From Blastocystis hominis (taxonomy: Eukaryota > Sar > Bigyra > Opalinata > Blastocystidae), in contig NW_013171816.1 in assembly GCF_000151665.1 (NCBI RefSeq), forward strand, positions 1,250,204-1,314,203: DNA of 64,000 nucleotides. The letters are read 5' to 3'. The notes beneath the pieces are model-generated. The model had not been told where the DNA came from. It searched no databases and worked only from the letters and a program-made list of their open reading frames with translations. The position numbers and the translations under genes were made by a program. Below are positions 14,301-25,273 of the stretch, piece after piece; position 1 is the stretch's first letter, and each line of letters starts with the position of its first letter.

Positions 14301-17300
14301 GCTGGCAGTGATCGATGGCGAGGTGACGTTCAAGTTCAACGACGCGGGCATCTACCGCATGTGCTACCAGTTCAGCGGCGAGCGGATGGTGGAGTTCCCG
14401 TACCGTGTGCGTGTGGTGCAGGTGTCGAGAGTGGATCCCGAGTACGTGGTGAAGCTGGAGAACAGCACCGTGGACGTGTATGGTAAGGAGTTCGTGGAGG
14501 AGGATACGTTCGGCTACCTGATGAAGGAAGGCACCGGTTACTGCGAGCCTGTGGTCGACGTGTTCCTGTCTTCGGAGCAGGTGAGAACGAGCTACGTGTT
14601 CCCGGTGGCGGATACGTACTATGTGTGTATCCGTCTGGAGGGCGACTCGACGTTCTACACGATCGACAACGTGTACGAGACGGTGGTGAACGACTACGTG
14701 ATCGACTCTGTGGATAACGTGATGTTCCCTGTGACCACGATCGAGGAGAGAGATACGCACGAGATCGTCTTCAACGGCAAGACGGTGTCTGCCACCGACA
14801 AGGTGAAGTTCGTGGAGACGATGGATTGCTCGGAGGAGGCTGTGGAGTACCCCGTGGTGAAGAAGAATCTGAAGACGACGGTGAGCGCGGTGTTCTCGAA
14901 GAAGGTGCCGACGCTGTACATCTGCTACAAGTTCAACCAGAAGGAGTACATGCTGCTCAACCAGACGATCACTCTGATGTACGTGGAGACGGTGGAGCCG
15001 CAGTACATCGTGATTGCTACGGACTCCGTGCTGTACCTGACCGGAGAGCAGATCGAGAACGGTTATGTGAAGCTGTCGAGCGAGAACACGTGCTCCGACT
15101 CGCTGAGCGAGCGCAGACTGCGCAAGGACGCGTTCGGCAAGTACTACATCGAGACGATCGTGCGAAACTACCACCCGTTGGTGTACATGTGCTTCAAGTA
15201 CCCGAAGTACGGAGACAAGTACTACTACACAGGTCTGGCGGTCGACATGTATGGCTTGGATAGCATTTCGGAGCAGTCGTGGTTAGTGAATCTGCCTCTG
15301 CCGAGCGAGAACTCGGTGAACACGGAGGGTCTGGTCCTCTACGGAAAGGGTCTGAGCGAGGCGGTCATCCGTCTGGTGAAGTACAACTACGCGTGCAACA
15401 CGTTCGGCATTCCTCTGACGATTCACAAGATGAACACGAACGACACTTCTGCGGGCGTTACGGAGACTCCTGGATCGAACAGCACCAACAACATGGAGAT
15501 GGAGCAGTACCTGGTGGATCAGTTCACTGTAACGGAGGCTGGCAATTACAAGTTCTGCGTGCGGTTCGGAGACGAGTTCCTGAACTACGACTACGTGACC
15601 CTGCTGGTCGAGGAGTACTACGTGGGCATCGAGGGCGCTTCCAGCGTGGTGTCTCTGGTGAAGGAAGACGATCCGACATCGAAGAACTTTACGTTCACGG
15701 GTGCCGTGAAGTACTTCATCGACGTGGAGGTGAAGGTGATCGAAGGCAACGACTGCTCGGTCTCGAATGTGGAGGACGTGATGGTGTCCAGCGTGGACGG
15801 ATCTGTGGTGACGGTGTTGGCCAACAGTGGAGTCGAGTCCGTGTTGTATTTCTGCGTGCTCTTGGGCAGCGACTACTACCACGTGGACACGCCTCTGGAG
15901 GTGAAGGAGCTGACCACGGTGACGGTGAACGATATGGTGAACACGCTGAAGCTCACGGAGGGCACCTACGAAGTGTCTCTGGCGGGCTACCACGTTGGTG
16001 GCGAGGACATGCTGCGCTTCGTGCCTGTGGAGGAGAGCTGCGACTGGGTGTCCGTGTTGACGATGCCCGTGGGCGGCGATCGCAAGGCGACGCTGGAGAT
16101 CACTCCGGCGCTGACGCACGACGCGTACAAGGTGTGCTACAAGTTCAGCGGCGAGCAGGAGTATGCGGAGTATTCCAGCAAGACGCTGAATGTGTACCTG
16201 ATCTCCTCGATCCAGCCTACGCAGTTCGTGGCGAACGTGTACCAGGAGACGGAGATCATCGGTCTGGGCCGCGAGGTGGGCGACATGATCTGGTTCGTGG
16301 AGTCGGAGTGCGGCGAGCCTCCAGTGGAGGCGGTGGAGGTGACGAACGTGGAGGAGAATGTGATGCTGATGATCACCAACTCGATGGTGCACTACATGTG
16401 CTACTGGTTCCAGTCGTTCGGCACGGTACGCGTGAACATCGAGGTCACCGTGTTCGATGTGACGGCCTTGAGCCACAGCGGCTGGTTGACGGCTATTCCT
16501 CTGCCTACGACCGGCTATGCTTCGGACATGGAGAGCGGTCCGATGGTGCTGACGGGAAGCTTGTTCTCGCTGAGCGACAGCGTGAAGTTCGTGAAGAGCG
16601 AGGATGATTCTTGCACGGGTACCTCAACGGATCCGCTGCAGATCACGAACATCGAGATCGTGGACGTGGGCCAGAAGGCGACTCTGAGCAGCATCTTGTT
16701 CCCCGAGGCCGGAGACTACTATTTGTGCATCGTGCATGGAGCGAACAGCAACGAGTACCGACGCTACGGCAATCTGAAGGTGACGGTGGAGACGACGGCG
16801 ATCTCGGAGAGCCGCAACGACGCGGAGATGTTCGTGTTGACGGAGGATCCGATCCTGGACACGTTCTCGCTGACGGAGCCTTTCCTGAAGTACGTGTCTG
16901 GAACGGTGGAGCCTGTGTGGACGGAGAGCACGTGCATCAACTACGTGGACGTGACGGTGGAGAAGGTGAAGACGGAGGCTACGCTGGAGATCACGTCGAC
17001 ATTCACGCGCACGTACAACAGCCTGAGTCTGTGCCTGCGCCTTCCTGGCGACGTGTACGTGGCCTCGCGTATCCGCAAGGTGTTCAAGGTGTTCACGACG
17101 ATCGAGAGCCCGTCGCCGTTCATGTCGGAGACGCACAAGACGGTGCCTTTCACGATTCTGGGTCAGAACCTGAAGGTGGACGACCGAGTGGCTCTGGTGC
17201 CGACGAGCATGGAGTGCAGCGGCGTGGGATCCGTGGGATCCGTGGGATCCGTGGTGCTGAACAGCGGCAGTCTGAGCATCGAGCTGGATACGGCCTACAG

Positions 17301-19281
17301 CGACTACAAGGTGTGCTATCAGTACGCTGAGTTCGGAGAGACGAGCACCTTCTACCAGGTGGGCGATGTGGTGCTGACGGTGTACCAGTTGACGAGCGTG
17401 AGCCCGAGCACGTTGGTGCAGGGCCAGACGCAGACGGTGACTCTGGGACTGAAGAACGACAAGGACCTGCCTGCTGGCTTCGTGGTCCGCATTGTGGCGG
17501 CCTCGGAGAGCTGCACGATGGCGACGGCGTCCGTGAGCGCGATTGTGTCGAGCGACAACTCGATGGAGATGTCGCCCGTGGAGGACATCACGTTCGAGAA
17601 GGAGAACATGGTGTGCGTGAGCAGAGACGAGAACTCGCCGTTCTTCAGCTTCGATCTCGATGTGTCGTTCGCGAAGATTCTGCCGACGGAGGATCCGCTG
17701 CTGCTGCTGCGCAACTACAACAACAAGGTGCTGTTCTCGAACGAGGCCTCGGAGATGGACAAGTTCAAGTTCGTGGAGCTGAGCGACGACTGCGCGTCGA
17801 GCTCGAGACCGGACGTGCCGTTCACGCTGGAGGAGGAGACGAAGACGAGCGTGTTCAACCTGACGCAGGGCTTCATGGACAACAAGCTGTGCTACAACTT
17901 CTATCAGTCGCAGGGCTACTTCGCCTACGACCAGTACATGCTGAACATGCTGCCTCTGGAAGGAAACCAGCTGCTGCTGAACGAGATTGAGCATGCCTTC
18001 CGCGTGGTGAACAAGAATTACCAGAACCTGGTCACCTTCTTCATGGATGCGATGTCCATATCCTACACGGACTCCGCCGCCATCATGGACGGAGCTTCGA
18101 GCCTGGTGGAGAAGGACCTGGCGCAGTCCGCGAAGGTGCTCTACGTGCTTCGCATGCTGAACATGGACTTCGATTCGTTCGCTCGCCGCGTGGTGGGCGA
18201 GCTGACCGACAACGCCAATGTGACGGTGTTCGTGGGCGCCTACGCGCACGAGGTGATGAACGCGTATGCGGCTGGCGATTCGGAGCTTCCTCAGGCCTTG
18301 CTGGTGCTCATGGTGAAGGAACACGACGGCAACAGCGCGAAGGTGGAGGCGATCATGGAAGGATGGCGCTCGCTGGCCGAGTCGGCCGAGGGCAGCGTGG
18401 AAGGAGGAGAGACGGACTTCACGTTCAGCGATGGATCGGAGATTACGCTGGTGCCGAAGCCGACTTCGCGCCGTCTGGAAGAGACGACTGGCGGCAAGGT
18501 GTCGGTGAAGATCAACCGGTACGAGTGCGTGATGATCGATACGGATATCACGGAGGGCAACTGCTACGAAGTGCTGATCAACGGCACCGTGACGGGTAAG
18601 CTCAACGAGGACATGGAGCTTGGGTACACGAAGCGTATGGCCGGCGATAAGTTCTGCGCTCAGAAGGCGAACATGCTCTCGATCGGCTGGCAGCTGTATG
18701 ACGCCGCCGCAGAGAGCGATAGCTGCCGATTCGATTCGGGCAAGGCCTATGTGGTCGGCAAGTCGTTCGGTATCCTCACTACGTTCACGCAGCAGGAGAC
18801 GAGCGTCGCTGAGATCGACACGGGCGTTCTGACCGCTCTGCTGATCATGGCGATGGTGATCTTCGTGATTCTGTTCATTGGCCTGGCGTACGCGCTGTGG
18901 GTGTACGTGCATCCTGAGGACTTGTCGAGTCTGAACAACCTCTGGAGCGACTTCGATGAGCAGCGCAGGGAGAATCTGCAGAGACGCCAGAGAGAGCGCA
19001 TGAATAAAAGAGAGCAGATGCGCCGCGAGCAGCAGGAGTACCTGGACATGCAGAGAATGTTGGATGGTGAGGAGGAAGACTTCGTTGATGTGGATGACAA
19101 CAACAACATCAACTATCAGAACGTGCTGAACTACCAGCCCAACGAAGAGGAGCAAGCCCCGTTCCAGAACGCGCTGCGCGGAACCAACCAGTCGTCGCAG
19201 TTGGCCCAGATGATCGCGGAGAGTACGCAGATCTTCCAGGACGATACGATGATGAAGGAAGAAGACATCGGCGAGCACTAA
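1..19281 (+). CDS. Giant repeat-built type I membrane / surface protein (5' end outside window)
   Basis: The frame is open from base 1 through the TAA at 19279-19281, over 6,420 codons without an intron; the TTG at 22 is not a credible start, so the N-terminus and any signal peptide lie to the left. The protein is built of dozens of degenerate modules of about 100 residues. Each has a beta-sandwich-like pattern (P..V.....F...G.....D.V.F......C) and closes with a V/M-C-Y-x-F strand, so there are usually two Cys per module, as in IPT/TIG-like or Ig-like folds. Interspersed F5/8-C (discoidin)-like segments are seen near residues 5-130, about 1560-1690 and 3510-3640. A single membrane helix lies at about residues 6269-6295 (nt 18826-18906), followed by a charged, Gln-rich cytoplasmic tail of about 125 residues. 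N-glycosylation sequons are frequent. By layout it is an adhesin or receptor-like surface protein; the exact family is not recognised. The fold calls are pattern-based inference. Confidence 0.85.
8353..8383 (+). repeat. AGC trinucleotide run (poly-Ser) in giant gene
   Basis: About ten AGC triplets in a row encode a poly-serine stretch inside one module of the giant protein. It is a microsatellite and probably variable in length. Confidence 0.9.
17227..17253 (+). repeat. GGATCCGTG x3 tandem repeat in giant gene
   Basis: Three perfect 9-bp units encode Gly-Ser-Val three times within one module loop. It looks like recent slippage inside the coding frame. Confidence 0.9.
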
Positions 19282-19762
19282 ATAAAGCAAAGCAAGTGTG
19301 TCCGTGTTTGAAGGAAGGAAAAGAAGTTTAAGTTTGTTGTTTGTTTGAAGACGAGTGAACGAGTGAACGAACGAGTGAACGGAACGAGTTAACGAGTTAG
19401 CGTTGCCGTGTAAATTCATTGAATAGTTCTTAGGGGGGAGATGAAGCAGAATGGTCTTCTCTCAAAACCTGGGAAAAGAGGGTGATTACCTACATAGAGA
19501 GAACAATATAAAATAGAGAATATAAAGACAATTAGGATCCCATAACAATACAAATGCAACAGACATTTTTTCGTCGCTAGTCTCGTTGTGGCTAGCAGCA
19601 TTTTATCGCCTCTAGGACAAAACTCGTGTGTAGAAAATGGCATCTTTGCGAGCCAGCCTTGTGAAAATATCTGCTGTCTTTTCTCTTGTGATCATGGTGG
19701 TTTGTTACTAGTAATGGGTTTTTGGAGTGTGTTCGTAACGTTGTAGCGAAATTGTAGTTGTA
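19282..19762. other. Intergenic, 3' end of the giant gene
   Basis: No convincing gene is seen here. A TGTTTGTTTG-type 3' element lies about 55 nt after the giant gene's TAA (near 19337-19347). It is followed by short GAGTGAACGA-like imperfect repeats (about 19352-19390) and AT-rich DNA leading to the next start codon. Confidence 0.6.
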
Positions 19763-21079
19763 ATGAGTGCTCAAAGTGTGAAACCGCGTATTCAGCAAAA
19801 GAACCTTCGTCAAGAGGTAGGTCGTGACTATGTCGCTGGCATGGTAGTATATCGAACGAAAAGAAAGTTCCACCGCAACAATTACACTTGCAACTGTTAC
19901 AGAGTTATTCAGCATCATTTTTATAATCTATAGTGGGTCGCATTTTTCATATATATATTACCAGGTCGCTTTATGGACAGGGTGTGTCGTTTGAGGGGCG
20001 TTTGATTTTAGGCCTATTTGTGCTGCCATCTCGGTTCCGTTATCCGAAACGGGTAGTTTCGATGCAGTGGAGAAGAATGCAAATCTTCCTTCGCGTGTAA
20101 AACTGGTGAGGTTTGTTCAGTCGACACCATCTTTTCCTATCAACAAACTTCGCAATATGGCTTATCAGAACAGTGACACGACGCACGTTATGATGTTGGA
20201 TCGTGATATCATCCCAGCTCGTTTCCGACCCTCCTCCGATTGAATGGTAGCTTCTCTGTACACGACTTTGCTGTCTCTGCCGTCCAATCTTTTACTCGAC
20301 GAGAAGATGGCCATCGTGCTTCCGCTCTTCGAAATGATCCACTACAACGTCTTTTGCTCGAACTGGTTTTCGTGTGATAAGCAGTAAGGTCCTCTCCGCC
20401 GCCTGAAGGATAGACTGCGTCTCTTCTCCTCGCTCAAGAAGTACGATCTGCGGATGTGTACCATCACAAACGGCTGCAGCAATCTCGGATCCAACGGCCC
20501 CAACGTACCCGCACGCCCGCCTCCTCACTCGTAGCAGTACGTGAAGAGCTGGTGGCTCTCGCTGCCGTCGAGCAACCACTCCACGCCGTATTCCTGCTGG
20601 GAGAATCTGTCTCAGCAGCCGTAGCGCCGCGCGGGACGCCTGACGCGTAGGTTCCTGCTGGTGCGGAAGTCGGAGGCGGTGCCCGCGTTCGAGGAGGCGC
20701 TGGAGAACTACGGGAGCAACCGCCTGGAGTGGGTCAATCACCTGCGGCTGCGCGGGTTCAGGTTCACGCTGCTGTCGCAGTCGTGGCTGTATCACCTGCG
20801 GCACAAGCCGGCGAAGACGTCGCTGGCGGCGGACAAGAAGCAGGAGGTGAACATGAAGATTTTGCAGATTTTGGGGTATGAAAGGAACCAGAAGTACGCG
20901 GGGCAGTGGCGATTGCCGCTGTGCTCCGGGGAGGAAAGCTATCCCAACCCGGGAACGACCGTCGAGAAGTATCTGAATCAACTGCAGCTCGAGGACATGC
21001 GGAAGAAGTCGAAAGCGTACCTGGAGGAACAGAAAATCATGGAGAAGTTTGCTCGGAAGAGGAAGAATCGAAGACAACG

Positions 21080-21116
<37 letters not shown>

Positions 21117-21128
21117 GCACATCAATAA
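19763..21128 (+). CDS. GT49-family glycosyltransferase (LARGE / B4GAT1-like)
   Basis: Eight exons can be joined without a frame error: 19763-19816, 19848-19903, 19934-19981, 20012-20220, 20251-20383, 20414-20504, 20535-20620 and 20651-21128, giving 384 residues. The seven GT-AG introns are 31, 30, 30, 30, 30, 30 and 30 bp. The protein shows the GT49 order of landmarks: QVALWTGPI, then FPINKLRNMA, the DxD-type metal site in MMLDRDIIP, the AIVLPLFE strand, and the C-terminal block with NYGSNRLEW and a late His-x2-His-like motif (YHLRHKP). The family adds sugars to glycoproteins in the Golgi. No signal anchor is visible at the chosen start, which is unusual, so an upstream exon may be missing. 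The C-terminus is a poly-Gln tract (CAG run near 21080-21112). The gene is convergent with Rab5. Confidence 0.75.
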
Positions 21129-21186
21129 CCACAACAATAGTATGAACGAACATCACACAATGCAAACCTTTTCGAGAACTGTGCAG

Positions 21187-21201
21187 TGTTTGTAACAAAC
21201 A
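21187..21201. terminator. Near-palindromic 3' element between GT49 gene and Rab5
   Basis: TGTTTGTAACAAACA reads as a TGTTTGTA/T-type element on both strands. It lies about 60 nt after the glycosyltransferase stop and about 80 nt after the Rab5 stop, so it can serve both convergent genes. The role is inferred from the known Blastocystis motif. Confidence 0.55.
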
Positions 21202-21280
21202 AGAGATTCTTTCTATCTACAAGCAACGAGAGTAGCAGCGGAGCCATAGAGAAACATAATTAACGAAACATTCAAACAAG

Positions 21281-21969
21281 TTAACAGTCGCACTTCTTCT
21301 TCTCGCTCTGCTGAGGAGGTGCAATCACGAAGGCGTCCGTCTTCTCCTGCACCGGAGCTCCCTTCGGAAGCTTATGGCCGATGGACTCAAAGATCTCGCG
21401 GACATTCAGAGCCATCTTCGCAGACGTCTCCATGAACAGCAGACCGTTCTCCACTGCATACTCCTCGGCCTCTTCGCGAGGAATCTGACGGTTTTCCTCC
21501 AAATCACACTTGTTTCCAGCAAGAGCAATCACAACATTGGGATCACCGCGTCTCTGCAGTTCCTTCACCCAGGTCTTAGCGCCATTGAAGGACTCCTAAC
21601 CTTCACTTCAGTTTCCAACACTCTACTCGGCTCGTAATATCGTACACTACGATAGCAGCAGCAGCGCCACGGTAGTACATAGGAGCAAGACTGCGGTATC
21701 GTTCTGAAGGGTCACTCGAGAAAAAACACAGCCATACCCTGACCAGCAGTATCCCAGATCTCGAACTTAATGGTAACATTATCTACGTTCACTGTCTGCG
21801 TAAGGAAAGCAGCTATATCCATAATAACTCAAATTAACTCCAAACCGCCGATAGTAGGCTCCTGGAAAGGGAAAAACTCATCACGCACAAAGCGGACAAC
21901 AAGGCATGATTTTCCGACAGCAGTATCTCCAAGAAGAACAAGTTTGAAATGAAGAGATTGATCAGCCAT
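21281..21969 (-). CDS. RAB5: Rab5-type small GTPase
   Basis: Four exons are joined by GT-AG introns of 33, 34 and 31 bp (near 21813-21845, 21702-21735 and 21598-21628). The N-terminus has the P-loop GDTAVGKS. It is followed by the effector region [31 protein letters not shown] (switch II), NKCD and ETSAK. The phrase [15 protein letters not shown] and the KTWVKELQ segment are Rab5 hallmarks. The C-terminus KKKCDC is a CxC geranylgeranylation motif. Rab5 controls early-endosome fusion; the AP-2 sigma, ArfGAP and COPI-type genes elsewhere in the window belong to the same trafficking machinery but are not adjacent. Length and motifs are normal for the family. Confidence 0.93.
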
Positions 21970-22571
21970 GTTACTTTATTTAGCTATTAAAAAAAGGTGA
22001 GAACGATCCAAAGATTAATAAAGATCTTACCTAGAGTTCCTAATTATCAAATCTTAGTATTTTCTTCATTCATACCTGTTCATTCATATAGACATCCATA
22101 ATAATTAATAACATCCACGATAATAATCAATTGTTTCAATATGATTAATCTTTCATTTCGGATTCTGCCGTTGTTTTTTGCATTTTCAATAAATAGAGTC
22201 ATTTCGGCTAGGGTTCGTATGTAGAAACAGATACCTTAAAAATCACAACAAATTTGAAAATGTCAATAATTGAAAGGAAGCTAAAAGCATGGCTATTTAT
22301 CAACGACATGATATGGAATGAATCCTCCGAGTTTCAGAATCAGGTAAAATGTATATAATGTGAGTTTGTGTTTACGTGTTTGTAGATGTAGAAATGTAAA
22401 AATGTAGGTGATAAGATAGTTTTAATCCACAAAAGTGTTTTATTTCTGAAAATACACAAAACGAAGATGGAATGACAAATCTGGAGGGTATTTTGAGGGT
22501 CAAATGATCTCATACTTCGTTCTACAAAATTTTCATAATATTTTTAATTCGAGTTATAAAGCTGTTTGGAA
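21970..22571. other. Intergenic between Rab5 and the Cys-repeat gene
   Basis: About 600 bp of AT-rich DNA lies between two divergent start codons and presumably carries both promoters. The only open stretch of note is a 32-codon ATG frame at about 22259-22357, with a TGTTTGTA motif about 25 nt downstream. It is too short to call a gene. Confidence 0.5.
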
Positions 22572-23864
22572 ATGAATACTAACACCTGTTGTGGATGCCA
22601 TCTTAAGGAACAAGGCCTTGTTGCAGAAGAAGCTAATACTTGTCAAAGAGCCCATACAACCTGCTGCTGCAATAAATCTGGTTGCTGCTGTGACAAGAAG
22701 GAATGCTGCTGCTGTGAGGAATGCAAGTGTGGTGACAACTGTCAATGCACTGCTGAGAAGAAATGTTGCAAAGAATGCAAGTGTGGTGACAAGAAGGAAT
22801 GTTGCTGCTGCAAAGAATGCAAGTGTGGCGATAACTGTCAATGCACTGCTGAGAAGAAATGTTGCAAAGAATGCAAGTGTGGTGATATGAAGGAATGCTG
22901 CTGCTGCTGTGAGGAATGCAAGTGTGGAGACAATTGTCAATGCACTGCTGAGAAGAAATGCTGTGAGGAATGTAAGTGTGGTGACAAGAAGGAATGCTGC
23001 TGCTGTGAGGAATGCAAGTGTGGCGACAACTGTCAATGCACTGCTGAGAAGAAATGCTGTGAGGAATGCAAGTGTGGCGACAATTGTCAATGCACTGCTG
23101 AGAAGAAATGTTGCAAGGAATGTAAGTGTGGTGATATGAAAGAATGCTGCTGCTGCTGTGAGGAATGCAAGTGTGGCGACAACTGTCAATGCACTGCTGA
23201 GAAGAAATGCTGTGAGGAATGCAAGTGTGGTGACAAGAAGGAATGCTGCTGCTGTGAGGAATGCAAGTGTGGCGACAACTGTCAATGCACTGCTGAGAAG
23301 AAATGTTGCAAAGAATGCAAGTGTGGCGACAACTGTCAATGCACTGCTGAGAAGAAATGTTGCAAAGAATGCAAGTGTGGAGACAACTGTCAATGCACTG
23401 CTGAGAAGAAATGCTGTGAGGAATGTAAGTGTGGTGACAAGAAGGAATGCTGCTGCTGCAAAGAATGCAAGTGTGGCGATAACTGTCAATGCACTGCTGA
23501 GAAGAAATGTTGCAAAGAATGTAAGTGTGGTGATATGAAGGAATGCTGCTGCTGCAAAGAATGCAAGTGTGGCGACAATTGTCAATGCACTGCTGAGAAG
23601 AAATGTTGCAAAGAATGTAAGTGTGGTGATATGAAGGAATGCTGCTGCTGTGAGGAATGCAAATGCGGAGACAACTGTCAATGCACTGCTGAGAAGAAAT
23701 GTTGCAAAGAATGTAAGTGTGGTGATAAGAAGGAATGCTGCTGCTGCAAAGAATGCAAGTGTGGCGACAACTGTCAATGCACTGCTGAGAAGAAATGTTG
23801 CAAAGAATGTAAGTGTGGTGATAAGAAGGAATGCTGCTGCTGCTGCAAGGAATGCAAATGTTAA
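22572..23864 (+). CDS. Giant metallothionein-like Cys-repeat protein
   Basis: The single-exon frame of 430 residues starts at ATG 22572; the in-frame TTG two codons upstream is not used. A 49-residue N-terminal region with CCGC and CCC clusters is followed by 23 tandem modules of two kinds. Thirteen 18-residue A units have the pattern ECKCGDNCQCTAEKKCC(K/E). Ten 14-15-residue B units have ECKCGD(K/M)KE followed by four or five Cys. A and B mostly alternate, and the chain ends in ECKC. I count 157 Cys (about 36%), almost no aromatic or hydrophobic residues, and regular C-x-C and C-C motifs. This composition is that of metallothioneins, which bind Zn, Cu or Cd through thiolate clusters in the cytosol. 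It is many times longer than classical metallothioneins of roughly 60 residues. Metal binding is inferred from composition. A TTTGTTAA-type 3' element lies about 45 nt after the stop. Confidence 0.85.
   Translation: MNTNTCCGCHLKEQGLVAEEANTCQRAHTTCCCNKSGCCCDKKECCCCEECKCGDNCQCTAEKKCCKECKCGDKKECCCCKECKCGDNCQCTAEKKCCKECKCGDMKECCCCCEECKCGDNCQCTAEKKCCEECKCGDKKECCCCEECKCGDNCQCTAEKKCCEECKCGDNCQCTAEKKCCKECKCGDMKECCCCCEECKCGDNCQCTAEKKCCEECKCGDKKECCCCEECKCGDNCQCTAEKKCCKECKCGDNCQCTAEKKCCKECKCGDNCQCTAEKKCCEECKCGDKKECCCCKECKCGDNCQCTAEKKCCKECKCGDMKECCCCKECKCGDNCQCTAEKKCCKECKCGDMKECCCCEECKCGDNCQCTAEKKCCKECKCGDKKECCCCKECKCGDNCQCTAEKKCCKECKCGDKKECCCCCKECKC
22719..23861 (+). repeat. Coding tandem repeats, 54-bp and 42/45-bp units
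   Basis: DNA units of 54 bp (A module) and 42 or 45 bp (B module) are repeated 13 and 10 times with only a few synonymous or K/E and K/M changes. The order is A B A B A B A A B A B A A A B A B A B A B A B. The near-identity suggests recent expansion or gene conversion, and copy number is likely to vary between strains. Confidence 0.9.
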
Positions 23865-23957
23865 TATCTCCAAGAATCTTACTTAGCCTGTATTAATTAT
23901 CACGTTTGTTAAAAACAGAAATCAATCACTCTGTAAATTCATTCTAAGCACAATTAA

Positions 23958-24625
23958 ATGAGCGGAACTAGTAATGATCTATGATGATCTGACACGATAG
24001 ATTTAGCAGAAAGGAGACTCATGGGTGAAAGGAAACAATGGAGAAAAGATCATCCTGCAGGCTTCTCTGTACATTGCATTCTTGTTCTCTGCTATTATAG
24101 GCACATCCTGTCACATTGCCAGATGGAACTATTGATTTGAAAAGATGGAAGTGTGTTATTCCTGGAAAACAGGGAGTGGATTTTTGCTACTCTGATAATG
24201 TATAGACTATATGGGAAGGAGGAAAGTATAACTTGGAAATTATCTTTCCTGATGATTACCCTTCTGTCCCTCCTAGATGTGATTGAGAGTCTGTCAACAT
24301 TATGTGTAGGCGTTTTTAAGCCTGTTCTGTTTCACCCTAATGTCTATCCCTCAGGCACAGTTTGTTTGAGCCTTTTAAATCCTAAAAAGTCCGAGTTCGG
24401 CTGGAGGCCTTCGATATCTGTAAAAGAAATCCTGCTTGGGATCCAACACTTATTAGAAGCTCCTAATTGGGCAGATCCCGCGCAGGCAGAACCTGTTGTT
24501 GTGCATCAGTGCTATTTTCTATTGAGGACTAACTCTATAGAAAGTCCGAAGCTGCATATGAAGAACATGTGAAAGCCTTTGTGAAGAGCTATATGGAGCG
24601 TAGCCGTCAGGCGAGCAAAGAGTAG
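23958..24625 (+). CDS. UBC9: SUMO-conjugating enzyme E2 (UBC9)
   Basis: Six exons (23958-23970, 24001-24068, 24101-24175, 24206-24278, 24310-24508, 24541-24625) join in frame to 170 residues. The introns are 30, 32, 30, 31 and 32 bp. The N-terminus [13 protein letters not shown] matches the UBC9-specific basic helix that contacts SUMO and E1. [23 protein letters not shown] and [16 protein letters not shown] follow, with the catalytic Cys in the last motif. [15 protein letters not shown] and the DPAQAE motif close the UBC fold. The family transfers SUMO from the E1 to target lysines, mainly in the nucleus. Length is slightly above the usual 158 because of the basic C-terminus. Confidence 0.93.
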
Positions 24626-24813
24626 GTATCCAGAATATTGGGCATATATATTTTTATCCTCTAATTGTTTTTCCCTTTGTTTGTGTAATAAGGATGAAAT
24701 ACTAATATCTTTTTGTGTTTATACTTGATAAAATACTAGCATTACGGGATGGATTATGCTGTCTTCTATACTATCAAGTTTACATATATTTTTGTATTGA
24801 GAAAGAGTTTACT

Positions 24814-25273
24814 ATGGATTCTGTTGTGAGTAGTTCTGTTAGTGGCTTCTGTGATAATATGTTGAAGGAGGTAACATTTTCGGTAATTTTTGCAATTGTA
24901 GCTTAAAACCTTCAGATTAAGCGTCTGGGGAAAGTGGCTTGGTTACCTTGCTTCCCTGTTTTGTTTAGGCGCACTGTTTTCCTTTGGAAAGTACAGTAAC
25001 TTCTTCCATTGGATTATCGCCCTCGTACTGCTTCTTGCCGTTGTTGCATTGATCTGGTTCCCATGCTTCAAGTGCTTCAGTAGCATTAAGAATATCAACG
25101 AGAAGCTTTCTGCTGCTCACAATCCCTTGATTATTGGTGTTGTCATGCTTCTGACGTGCTGGAGTTTCTGGAAGCCCACCATCATTGGTGCCATCCTCAT
25201 TGGTATTGCTGGTCTCTTCGATATTATCGGATCCTTTGTCGATAAGAAGGGTGGCAACGATAGCATGGTTTAA
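24814..25273 (+). CDS. Small multi-pass membrane protein (COPI-associated/TVP15-like?)
   Basis: Two exons (24814-24870 and 24902-25273) flank a 31-bp intron and give 142 residues. After a short polar N-terminus the chain has about four hydrophobic segments: WLGYLASLFCLGALFSF, WIIALVLLLAVVALIW, PLIIGVVMLLTCW and TIIGAILIGIAGLFDIIG. It ends in a charged tail. Size and spacing resemble the four-helix Golgi families such as COPI-associated/TVP15, but no diagnostic motif is seen, so the identity is open. Its TAA overlaps the stop codon of the convergent Pcc1 gene by two bases. Confidence 0.7.

Noticed and set aside
808-19419. Very long minus-strand frames (808-3228, 3265-8604, 11017-15174, 16624-19419) opposite the giant gene
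   Set aside because: They are His/Arg/Leu-rich antisense shadows caused by the strong codon bias of the plus-strand gene. They show no family motif, and their borders fall at random within it.
22554-23873. 439-residue hydrophobic minus-strand frame (repeated FLLSSALTVVATLAF) opposite the Cys-repeat gene
   Set aside because: It is the exact antisense of the TGC/GAG/AAG-rich repeats. The plus-strand frame has the proper ATG, a stop, a 3' element and a coherent metallothionein-like design.
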